Shown: piece by piece, positions 1 to 10,295 of the stretch | Position numbering within the stretch: the first letter of the stretch is position 1 | Layout of the letters: every line of letters starts with the position of its first letter | From: Xiphophorus maculatus | Lineage: Eukaryota > Chordata > Actinopteri > Cyprinodontiformes > Poeciliidae | Length of the DNA: 64,000 nucleotides | Direction of reading: 5' to 3' | Assembly: GCF_002775205.1 (NCBI RefSeq) | Contig: NC_036462.1 | Coordinates: 29,701,084 to 29,765,083, forward strand | The notes under the pieces: model-generated | What the model was told of the DNA's origin: nothing | Databases searched by the model: none | The model's input: the letters and a program-made list of their open reading frames with translations, nothing else | Made by a program: the position numbers and the translations under genes

Positions 1-64
1 GTTACTTGATTATGCTATAAAACGGTGCTGTGTCTGGAAAACACACAAGAAATTTGTGGGAAGG
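1..64. repeat. Interspersed repeat fragment
   Basis: The window opens inside a grm6 intron with a fragment that resembles the segment near 17,611: both carry GTTACTYGATTRTGCTATAAA followed by a GGCACC/GGTGCT-like stretch and a GAAAA-A-AC stretch. I read it as a dispersed non-coding repeat. The class is not certain. Confidence 0.4.
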
Positions 65-174
65 TAAAATACTTTTCACAGCACAATATTTAATTTCCCT
101 TTGGAATCAATAAAGTATTTTTGAACTGAATTGGATGTACAGTCCCGACATTGTCTGTACTGCCTGTTTTGCAG

Positions 175-3100
175 GGGGTCTCTGCATCGCTCAGTCCATA
201 AAGATCCCCAGAGAGCCCAGACGAGGCGAGTTCGACAAAATCATCAAGAGACTGATGGAGACTTCTAACGCTCGCGGGGTAATCATCTTTGCTAACGAAG
301 ACGACATCAAGTGAGTCGAGCTCCGCTGGCTGCCGCTTTTACGATACGAGAGATGGCGAAATCCACCACAGATCCATTATATCCATTATACTTCTTTTCC
401 ATTATATTTTGTGCTTGTGTGTTTCAGACGGGTGCTGCAGGCTGCAAAAAAAGCCAACCTGACAGGCCACTTCCTGTTTGTCGGGTCCGACAGCTGGGGG
501 GCCAAAAGCTCCCCCATCGAAGATCAGGAAGAGGTGGCAGAGGGAGCGGTCACCATCCTGCCGAAAAGAGCCTCTATTGATGGTATGCGAGATTTATACA
601 TGTGGGAAGGCTGGGTGCACATCCAAAGGGATATGACATCTGACAGTCATCGATGAGTCAACTAATAATGCTATAGAATAGTTCACAACTGATTGATAAG
701 TTCGATCTGATATTGCCATCCTACTTAAATTGAGGAAACCAGAAGCACATTCAAACATGCTTGTATAAAAATATGACTTTTTTTTTTCCCCTTCTGATTT
801 TCACCCCAGCTGTCTGTTTCACTGGCGTATAAGCCCCCATGAACTTGAACTCAATATGAAATGCTTCTCGATCCAGGGTTTGACCAGTACTTCACCTCGA
901 GGTCCCTCGAAAACAACAGAAGGAACATCTGGTTCGCTGAATTCTGGGAGGACGACTTCAAGTGCAAACTGACTCGACCTGGCATAAAATACGACCCCGA
1001 CAGAAGGAAATGCACAAGTGAGGAGGCCACGGTTTCGATCCGCAGCGAAGACACTGACCGTACACATTTGAAACTTAACCTCGGTTCTGTGTGTGTGTGT
1101 GTGTGTGTGTGTCTGTGTGGCATGTTTCCCGCCAGGCGAAGAAAGAATCAGCCGGGACTCTCAGTACGAACAGGAGGGCAAGGTGCAGTTCGTCATCGAC
1201 GCCGTGTACGCCATGGCCCATGCGCTGCACAGCATGCACATGGACCTCTGTCCCGGCTCCATGGGCGTCTGCGAGAAGATGGACCCCGTGGAGGGGCGGA
1301 TGCTCCTCCAGTACATTCGCTCTGTAAACTTTAACGGTGAGTCACGTTTAGAAAAGAGGCCAAACTGAAAGGAAATTAAGATTTAGACCCGGCAAAGGAA
1401 ACTTTGACAAAAAAATAAATAAAATAAGATGATTTAAAGGAGAGAGTGGCAGAAGGGAAGGCCAGATTTAATGTGAAAGCTTTGAGATGCTTTCTGCTTA
1501 TGCTCCAAACTGCAGAACACAACACGTTGCTCTCAAAGAGAGTCCCCTCCCCTTGAGGCTACCTCCTCGGTCTTTTGTGCGCACAACACTCCCGCTTTTC
1601 ATCGCTCTCTCGTCTTTTATAGAAAAAGAGTCACAGTTTGAAAAAAATTAGAAATAAAAAAAAGTGTTCTATGGAAGCATCCTATTTACTACTTTCCTCC
1701 TTCCTGGGCGACCTTGTCTTGTATAGAAGACTTTCTGATTGAGAGCGCCTGCAGGGACCCGAGAGGAGCATTCAATCACGTTAGGGCAAGAGAGCAGAGT
1801 GCGCTGAAAGACTGTACGCTTGGAGCTGCTAAAAAGCATCCTGCACTTAGCTTTCAAATGACTGCGCAAGACTAAAGTAAGCAACACTGTATTCAACAGT
1901 GTGTGGGCATTTTCTCTCTCTCTCTCTCTCTCTGTATCCTCGATTTCTCTGTCACACGTCTTGTGTGGGTTCAACTTTTTAAAAGTCTTCCTCCAAACAA
2001 CAGGCAGCGCAGGTACGGCAGTGATGTTCAATGAGAACGGAGACGCTCCCGGTCGCTACGATATCTTCCAGTACCAAATATCCAACGTCAGCAACCCCGG
2101 CTACAGGGTTATCGGCCAATGGACAAACCACCTGCGACTTAACGTAAATATCTGCACGATTCAGACCTCTTATACCAACTAATGGGAAATTAATTAAAAA
2201 AAAGGTATCTGGTTTTGACAAAGAGTCAGTAGAGAAGATAAAAATAATAGTGACAAAATAAAAAGTTAGCAAAATCAATTAGATGCGAGTCTAAGTGAGA
2301 GGGACTTCAGTCCACAATGGAAGACTTCATGTAAGATTTGGATTATGCAACTTCAACCTTTCCAACATTTTCCAGTGTGAGAAATCAGCTGGCGTGAATA
2401 AAGTCAGAAATATAAGTAGAAAATTCAAACCTTAAGTAACTGCATAACCCAATCTGACTGATTGCCTCATAAAACTTATCGACAGTTGAAGTAATAAACT
2501 GTTTTTATTAGCTTTTAATGGAGTACAGTTATGAAAACAAAATTATATATATACCAATCTGTCTCTTGAGTCTAGAAATATTTTGAAACTCTACATAAGG
2601 GGTCGTAGTCGGATACATTTTACACAAGATAGCCTAAACAAGAGGATCACTATCCTCTTGATGTACGCACAGTATGTGGCTACACAAAATCTAAAATAAA
2701 AACTTGGTCAGTTTAGTAGTAGTTAAATAAACATGCTTTTTTTTTTCGTTCTGCTCTTTACAGAGCAACAAAACTCTTACTAATTGATATTATCCGTTTA
2801 ATTTTGGACAACTGCTCAGGTAGCTAGCCTCCGGCCTCCTGTTTGACAGAGATGCTAGCTAACTGTGCTAGCATAATAAGAAGGAGAAAGTGGTGCTCTT
2901 TAGGTCTCCAAATAACAGTGTTGGCAAGATTGTAGCAACTGGCTGTATGGACCAATAAGTGGAGGAAAGGGGAACGCTAACATCTCTCAGGTAACCTGGG
3001 GAAACTGTGGTCAGTCGGGTTTTCTCCAGCATTTTGTTAAAAGGACTTACTCTTCTATAAAGTGCAGCACAATCTGAAAGCAAGTAACTTTCAGTTATAA

Positions 3101-6100
3101 GCAGTATTTTTTTTTCTTGGAAAAAAAAAAATTAAAATTTGTATTTTGTGGTTTCCTTGTTCTAATTGTTCCAAAGGAGCAATACTGTTCCCCTAGCTAA
3201 ATGCTAAGCTAACCATTGAGTATAGTTAGCATTTGTATAATTCCAGCAATATATGCAGTAGTGCCACATTGTGAGTTCTTTTTTTTTCAGCTGTGTCAAA
3301 TTCAGCAAAAAATATTTCCTATTAGTGTTATCTACGTAATAACAGAAATCAAGACTGGTTACACGAGTGTGTGTTTGAACATCTACTGTAGCTGGAGGAG
3401 ATGCAGTGGTCAGGAGGTGACCGCAAGATCCCGGAGTCCGTGTGCAGTTTCCCCTGTGAGCCCGGTGAGAGGAAGAAGATGGTGAAGGGTGTCCCCTGCT
3501 GCTGGCACTGTGAGCTCTGTGACGGCTACCAGTTCCTGCTGGACGAGTTCTCCTGTGACATGTGCCCTTTTGACATGCGGCCCCTGAAGAACCGCACAGG
3601 CTGTCGGCCCACGCCCATAATCAAGTTGGAGTGGAGCTCTCCCTGGGCCATCATCCCTGTCTTCCTGGCCATACTGGGAATCCTAGCCACGACTGGAGTC
3701 ATCGCCACCTTCGTCCGATTCAACGACACACCCATTGTTCGCGCATCTGGCAGAGAGCTGAGCTATGTCTTGCTGACGGGCATCTTTCTCATCTACCTCA
3801 TCACCTTCTTCATGATTGCGGAGCCCAGTGCGGGTGTGTGCACCATACGCAGGCTGCTGCTAGGTCTCGGGATGTGCATCAGCTACTCCGCAATGCTCAC
3901 CAAGACCAATCGGATCTACCGGATCTTTGAACAGGGCAAGAAATCTGTCACGCCTCCCAAGTTCATCAGCCCCACTTCTCAGCTGATTATCACCTTCATC
4001 CTCATTTTGGTTCAGGTAAACCGGTAAATGGTTTTGTGACATACATCATCGCTTCGGTACCTACAGCAGTCTAATGCTTCTCTCACTCTCTCTCTGTAGT
4101 TACTGGGGGTGTTCATTTGGTTTGGCGTGGTTCCCCCTCACACTACCATTGACTACGATGAGCTAAAGCCTCCGAATCCGGAGTTTGCACGTGGGATCCT
4201 GAAGTGCGACATGTCGGATCTGTCCCTTATACTCTGTCTGAGCTACAGCATTGTGCTCATGATCACCTGCACGGTGTACGCCATCAAGAGCAGAGGAGTC
4301 CCGGAGACCTTCAACGAGGCAAAGCCCATTGGCTTCACCATGTACACCACCTGCATCATCTGGCTGGCCTTCGTTCCCATCTTTTTTGGAACAGCACAGT
4401 CTACAGAGAAGGTAGGGAACTCAAGAATGAGCCCAGTTTTCTGCTCCCCAACATCTAGCTGACATTTTTTTTAATGAGGAAATTTTTTTAATTATGAAGT
4501 TTCTTCGATTTAAAAGTGTCACATTGTCAATTGTTGCTGTAATTAAAGTGGTAGAAATAAGACATTAAAACAAATGATAGGGCCATTTGAAACTAGGCAA
4601 GGACGACTGGTAAACATCACCCCTAGTCTTATTGAGGACTTAGAGTACTTCATACAGTGAAATATACTTTCACTATCCTGTATTCAGACATTTCAGACTG
4701 TACCTTCGGCGCATGTTCTTACCATTCACAAATCTAAGCGTCAATGAACACAAGGGTGAAGCAGGGTTCACTGCCTCACATCTTGCCAACTGATACAGTA
4801 GGAATGCTACACTATTGCCTTTTAACTGCAGATATGTCAAAACACAAAAGACCTAGGCTGACTGAGCCTTATTAAGTAGTGCAGTCCCCGAACCTTTGAA
4901 TTTTTGCAACATATGCACCACCCGTCACTCATACTGAACAATTCGGATTGTGGCCTGTCAATGCAGGTACGCCTGAACTGGCATTTCAATGAACCCTACA
5001 TGAGGGCCATTTTCAGAGAATACCGCACCAACGTCCGCGTCTAGTGTAAACGCCAGGCCACTTGCTCGGCTCGTGTGCGCTTAATGCAAACTTTTAAAAG
5101 TGTAACCAACTCAGCCTCAAGGGCTCACCACACGGGGGCGATCAACGCAACACGCAGCGAGGAACGTGAATAGAGCAAGCATGTGGAAGAAGATTCTCTG
5201 ACCAGAGGAGACCCTAACTTAACTTTCTGGGCTACGTCCAAAAGATTATGCGGTGGAAATCCAACATGTCACACATTCATACACCACGGTGACACATGGT
5301 GTCAGAGGCAGCACGCTGTGGGCATGGGGCAGGCTAGCTGAAGTTGAACAGTAGATGGATGGAGACTAAGAGTTGTGAAAATGTTTGCAAAGGACTGTTG
5401 GTCTAAAAAAAAGACAATGGATGATCTGTCGACTCCCATTTGAGACAACTCTTTCCTTTATCCCTATGAAGGCATTAAATTGGTGCAGTGGCTGAAAATA
5501 TTGCAACACACAAAGGCAAGCACACTCACAGTTGGAAAGTGAAAGAAAAGAAACCCTCAAATCCTCAAAGTGAAATCTCGGTTTGCTGCCTGTCAAATCG
5601 TATTTGCTTTCCGCTGCCCTCGCAGAACATCCTGCCACCACTGTACTTAGGGTTTAAATTAGCTTTGGGGTTATTTTCTGCCGCAAGATACGGGACCGAT
5701 GGAGGAATATCGGAGAAAAAAAATACGGATAGGCTTTGACTAATCGAGAGCCGCGTTATGACTCAGTCAAGCTGAAACAATTAAAGCCTTGGGGTGCTTT
5801 TAAAGTCTTTTCACCTCTACAAACTGGAAGTGAAGTGAATGAAGACAGGAAGGGAAGACGACAGGAGGACAGACGAGCCGACGGGATGATCCGGACCGCT
5901 CGGAGACCAATTTAACCGTCTCGTTCAATTAATCATCACTTTGGGGGAAAACGGCTAAATATAGGCCGCGTCTTCTGTCGGCGTCGTGAAAGTGACATCT
6001 GTTACCAAGCCGTCACGTGCAGAGAGCCTCGCGCGGGGAGGAGCTGGTCTACCTGTTAGCCCGAAACATGGCGGCAGCAAAAGTTATCCGTTTCTGAGCA

Positions 6101-7177
6101 CCTCTCCCTGCTTGCCCCGGGGCCAAACACAAACACACACACACACATACACACACCCACACACTCTCTCTCCACTGTACCACAAAATCACTGAAAGCTT
6201 CTCTAAGAAAGAAGATTCCTCCGAGAAAAAATAAATAATAATACAAAAAAGACATGCGAAAGACGGCAGAGGACAGCGGTATAACCTCAACTGAGAAGCG
6301 GCGGGATGATGGTTGGTGACTTATTTATGGCAGACACATGTATTATTCATGGCGCATACACTTCATTTTTTTTTTTTTGCCTTGACAGACTTTTTGAAAA
6401 TATATATAATTTCACATGTTATTGGTACCTTTTAGTGACGCTAAGAAAATAAAGCTAGACAAATGAAATTATGAGAATAAAGCCAACATTATGAGAATAG
6501 TATTACGAAAATAAAGTCACGATATTACGACTTTATTCTCAAAATATTGACTTTTCTCCTATTGCAACGGTAGCCTCATATTATTTAGACTTCATTCTCG
6601 TAGCACGACATTATTTTCGTGTTGTTTAGATGTTTTCCCTCGCAGTACAACTTTATTCTCGTTTTATCTTAGTATGGCCGCAGTACTCCGTCGTACTTTT
6701 TGATTACTTTTGCCATTTTTTTTTTTCAGAAGTAAAGTAAACGGTGAAGAGAAAATGTTGTGAAAACCCAGAAATGGGACATCTTCTCCAGACTACATAT
6801 TCAGAGACATACATCATTCATCAGGGCATACTGGCCGCTGTGGTTTAAAATGGAAAAAATACAATAAATACGACAGCCTGTTCTCCTGAGCCTTGTCGTT
6901 GTTCCCAGATCCCCTGCTTGTGTTTCTCTGTCTCTAGATGTTCATCCAGACCACCACCTTGACCGTCTCCATGAGCCTGAGCGCCACCGTGTCCCTGGGC
7001 ATGCTCTACATCCCCAAGGTCTACGTCATCATCTTCCACCCGGAGCAGAACGTCCAGAAGAGGAAGCGCAGCTTCAAAGCCGTGGTCCAGGCGGCCACCG
7101 TGTCCACGCGCCTGTCCCAGAAGGTCAACGACAAGCAGAACGGGGAGTCCAAGGTGGAGCCGGACAGGTCTCAGTGA
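175..7177 (+). CDS. grm6: Metabotropic glutamate receptor 6-like (group III mGluR), 3' part of gene
   Basis: Class C GPCR for glutamate. Group III receptors couple to Gi/o, and mGluR6 is the ON-bipolar-cell receptor of the retina. Eight coding exons were read from splice sites and phase: 175-310, 428-582, 877-1017, 1136-1336, 2004-2143, 3392-4015, 4100-4411, 6938-7177. They give 648 residues plus stop; the signal peptide and first part of the ligand-binding lobe lie upstream of the window. Exons 1-5 encode the end of the Venus-flytrap domain ([32 protein letters not shown]). Exon 6 encodes the nine-cysteine linker ([17 protein letters not shown]) and TM1 to about TM4. Exon 7 carries further helices and the motif [20 protein letters not shown]. 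Exon 8 holds the last helix and tail. Assignment to mGluR6 rather than 4, 7 or 8 rests on [39 protein letters not shown] and a short tail ending PDRSQ without the long PDZ-binding C-terminus of the others. Orthologue versus teleost duplicate (a/b) cannot be decided here. Confidence 0.93.
1091..1113. repeat. (TG)n microsatellite
   Basis: A TG dinucleotide run sits just upstream of the acceptor of the grm6 exon at 1136. It is part of the intronic pyrimidine/TG-rich approach to the splice site. Confidence 0.9.
1914..1934. repeat. (CT)n microsatellite
   Basis: A short CT run about 70 bp upstream of the grm6 exon at 2004, contributing a pyrimidine-rich stretch to that intron end. Confidence 0.85.
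6128..6160. repeat. (CA)n microsatellite
   Basis: CA dinucleotide tract with two T interruptions, followed by a CTCTCTC run, inside the last grm6 intron. It generates the spurious Val-Cys repeats of short minus-strand frames. Confidence 0.85.
6465..6670. repeat. AT-rich foldback repeat (GAATAAAG / CTTTATTC units)
   Basis: Units reading ATTATGAGAATAAAG-C and ATTACGAAAATAAAGTC in the first part are followed by reverse-complement units ACGACTTTATTCTC, GACTTCATTCTCGT and CAACTTTATTCTCGT in the second. This gives an imperfect palindrome typical of dispersed fish foldback repeats. Non-coding. Confidence 0.65.
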
Positions 7178-7762
7178 CACGACGGGGGGGTGACATTTAG
7201 AGCTGGAAACATCTGAGCGTCTGTTTCTGTCCTTGAGTTGTGGAACCAAACTACCAGCAAATGTGGAGGTTTAGAAAACTTTATTCAACCTGGAGGGAAA
7301 CATGGAAACAAAGGAAAAACTAACACTCACACACACGGGACTGTAGCAATACTGAGCCGTCTTGAATCAAATGGAAAAACAACTGGTTTTTTTATGCTCC
7401 TTTATCCACTGACTGCTCTAGTCTGTAGGTGGATAAAGGGGAGGTGGGATTAATTACATTTTAAAAATATGAAATTGGTGCACAAGTTTGAATTCAATGT
7501 TGATTTTCTAATCCAAAAAGAGACAAAATGAGACGTAGAAGCTCAAATACGTACGTAAACATCCGCCGATATTTGAGTAAATGTCCTTCAGCACACCGCA
7601 GAGAAACCACGCACTTTTTAAGGCGGTCAGCATAATTCTGGCATAATTCTGCACGGATATTTCACCATTCTTCTTCTTAGGAATGGTCAACGCATTTAAA
7701 TCGCATTCATTCCACAAGCCTAAAGTCGGCCTGCTTCATGCATTCCAAAAAACAGTTTTAAT

Positions 7763-8104
7763 TAGGAGTGCACCGATACAATTTGCAGATAGGACGATAC
7801 TTACAAGAGAAGCCGATCTTATCTAACTCTGCAAAGGTGTATCCTTTTTCTCTCCTGGCTTAAGTGACAGATCTTCTACCCGGTCACATCTGCACGTCGC
7901 CAACGATTTGACTTTGCTGCTTTATTTACCAACTTTTCAGACCAAGAAAAAGTTGGTCTGAAAAAAGCCACCTTTTTCAGTTGGCTTTTTTATTGGCCAA
8001 TACAAAATTTTGGCCGATTTTGTATCGGTCAAAATTGGAATCGACAGGTCAGGCTTTTCAAAAGATAGGCGATCGACTGGAAAACTTGAGTCGGTGCAGC
8101 TCTA
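7763..8104. mobile_element. hAT-like MITE with intact 8-bp target duplication
   Basis: Non-autonomous DNA transposon. The left end reads TAGGAGTGCACCGATAC and the right end TCGGTGCAGCTCTA, its imperfect inverse complement. The flanks are identical 8-mers, GTTTTAAT at 7755-7762 and again at 8105-8112, the target-site length of hAT transposases. There is no coding capacity. Inside is a 12-bp hairpin (7934-7945 with 7953-7964). Related copies occur elsewhere in the window. Confidence 0.85.
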
Positions 8105-8347
8105 GTTTTAATGCGTCACATCCACAGGTGACCAAGTTTCAGGCGACTGGCTGTGAAGTTCAAGAATCTTGATCTATTCCTCCTGCTTCAACGATCAAAC
8201 ATCCAACTGCAAATTGTGCCTGATGTACAAAATCTGTGCGGGTTTCAAAACAATTTCTACATTCCTACATATATGAGCCTATAGTTATAATTTTCACCCT
8301 TTGTGGCGAACAGAAAATTCACATTTAATTTCTATTTCAAAAAAAAA

Positions 8348-8388
8348 AAAATGCTGTTTGGGTTTAGAAACCACCCAAACAGCATTTT
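8348..8388. repeat. Perfect 16-bp hairpin
   Basis: Arms 8348-8363 and 8373-8388 (AAAATGCTGTTTGGGT and its exact complement) are separated by nine bases. An alternative inner pairing GGTTT/AAACC is also possible. It follows a poly-A run. No function can be read from it. Confidence 0.8.
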
Positions 8389-10174
8389 GGTTTGAATGCG
8401 TCTCTGAAAGCCCTTCGTGAATAGATCCATGCCTACGATTGGTGGACATAAAAGACTCTGCAGGACTGTCCTTATACCTCAGCTCAATGGAGGCGTGTTA
8501 GAAGTTTAAAACGCTCCTTCGGAAATACTTCTTAGGAAAAAGAAAGGCATTTTCCTTTTTCCTACAGGAAGATTTACATCGTTAGTGGAAGCCGTTGGGA
8601 CTGAGCGGCTCCTAAAGCACTGCATGGTCATGTGTTTATGAATGTTTCACACGTTGTTTATGAGGGATGACCGTCTCGTATCACACTGGAGGGAGGCAGA
8701 TTTAAAACATATCACTATGTCTGTATCGCTGCTGGTCTCAATAGCCAGTCGCTTATGTCACGCAATATTTCTTTCTTTTTACCAATGTAGTAATGAGACA
8801 ACCTAATTCGCTTTTAGGTGGAAACTTCATTTAGGGGCACAAACAGGACGTGGGTGATTGTGAGCAGGATGTTTGTTCTCTACCTGGTACTTTCGCATAA
8901 GCATTCTGGAAAACAATGTTTGGTATTTCCCCATATTGTTTGTGAAAATATGAAGCATTCTGTGAAAAGGTCAGGCTGCGTGGCAGCTGTAATGCTACCG
9001 CCTGTGAAGCTGCCAGAGCGCAGCCGATCGGCCTTTATCACGATGAAAATACAGTCGAGGAAATGTTGGGAATGATTAAAATGACACCGAATCAATACGA
9101 GCTCATGTTCGCCTAATAGACCTGTTTTAGTTTCCTTTGTAAACTTCATTCATCTCAGGATTTTCTTTTTGTTTTTTTACAACAGAGTAAATAGTTAAGG
9201 AGCACGACTTGAACTTTTTCACTTTCTTGTTTCACCGAACTAAAGGAAACGTTTTTACCCGTTAGTGGTGCTGCTTTGTTTGAAGGATGGGCTGTAGGTT
9301 AGCGGCCCCTTTTTTTTTTTTAAAGAAATTAAAATTGGTAAGTTTGAAGTGTGAAAAGGTAACAGAGAAGTCAAACATGTTTTGGTTCATCTTGATTTTG
9401 TACCTAATCTTATCCTCAAAATTGAAAATCGTTGCCTTTCTTTTGATGTTTAGTGATAGAAATAAAATGGTATTAGCTTGTACTGCTAACAGCATAGTTA
9501 GCACATCAGTTAGCAAATCCTGCTGGTTTTTGGGTTTAGCACCTTGACCTGAAACATGGTTTCATGTTAGTTGTGTTACATCACAGCAACTAACTGAATC
9601 CTATCAGAACTGAGCAGTTACCTTCACTTAATTCACGTTTACATCACAAAAAATTTGTTTGCAGGTTGTTCTTCAATTAGAAAAGAAATTATTTAATTTG
9701 GATTATGGCTTACAGCTATGAAAATTACAATTTCAGTTCGTTAAGTAAAAAGTACTACATCAGACCAATAGACACGTAATGTTAAAGGAATAAATAAAAT
9801 AGTTTGTACTGCCCTCTGCTGGAGAGCACCGCTCAGTGCAAATATTAGTGAAAAACGCAGACTCAATAAAAAATAAGTTTATTTTTGAGCTGGTTGACAT
9901 TCAGCGAGAGATTTAAAAAAAACAAAAAACTATAACATAATTAATCTAACTGTGAATCTTTATGACATAATGCCGTGAAAATCATCTGAAAGCGGGAAAA
10001 TAAACTCTGACAATAATGGTTCTAATCAACAACAATAATAATGGTTCAGGACAAACTGAATTTGTGTTCTAAACAAATTTATAACACACAACAAAAAAAG
10101 ACTATACATCAGACATGTTGATGTTAAAAAATAAAGGCACCATTTGTTGTTTTCTGAGGTGCGTTCTCCTGACT

Positions 10175-10180
10175 TTTAAT
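10175..10180 (-). terminator. Candidate poly(A) signal of traip (ATTAAA)
   Basis: The minus-strand hexamer ATTAAA lies about 116 nt past the traip stop codon. It is the nearest recognisable poly(A) hexamer; AATAAA near 9878-9883 on the same strand is an alternative. Confidence 0.4.
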
Positions 10181-10295
10181 AAAGAAGTAATTACAAAGTT
10201 CTGCCGCTTGACCCGTCCCTCCTTCTGGTGCCCCTGCTGTGGGCCCCCTCCCACAGCAGCACCACTGATTGGTTTCTCCCCCAAACGTCCCGACT

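Larger units (their letters stand above)
4412..6937. other. Last grm6 intron, no gene seen
   Basis: This 2.5 kb intron separates the main transmembrane exons from the terminal exon. It holds a (CA)n tract (about 6128-6160) and an AT-rich foldback/tandem block (about 6465-6670). The stretch about 5750-6060 is more complex and could be regulatory, but nothing in it identifies a function. Open frames here are short and lack family resemblance. Confidence 0.6.
7178..10295. other. Convergent grm6/traip 3' interval
   Basis: About 3.1 kb lies between the grm6 stop and the traip stop, which face each other. It contains the grm6 3' UTR, one well-preserved hAT-type MITE (7763-8104), a perfect hairpin (8348-8388) and AT-rich unique sequence. 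No credible exon was seen; frames are under 90 codons and lack coding character. AATAAA occurs on the plus strand near 9789. For traip on the minus strand, ATTAAA (plus-strand TTTAAT) lies at 10175-10180 and AATAAA (plus TTTATT) near 9878. Confidence 0.6.

Noticed and set aside
861..1334. 157-codon frame spanning two grm6 exons
   Set aside because: The first part is the grm6 exon 877-1017, but the frame then reads through the (TG)n intron and leaves the receptor frame in the next exon.
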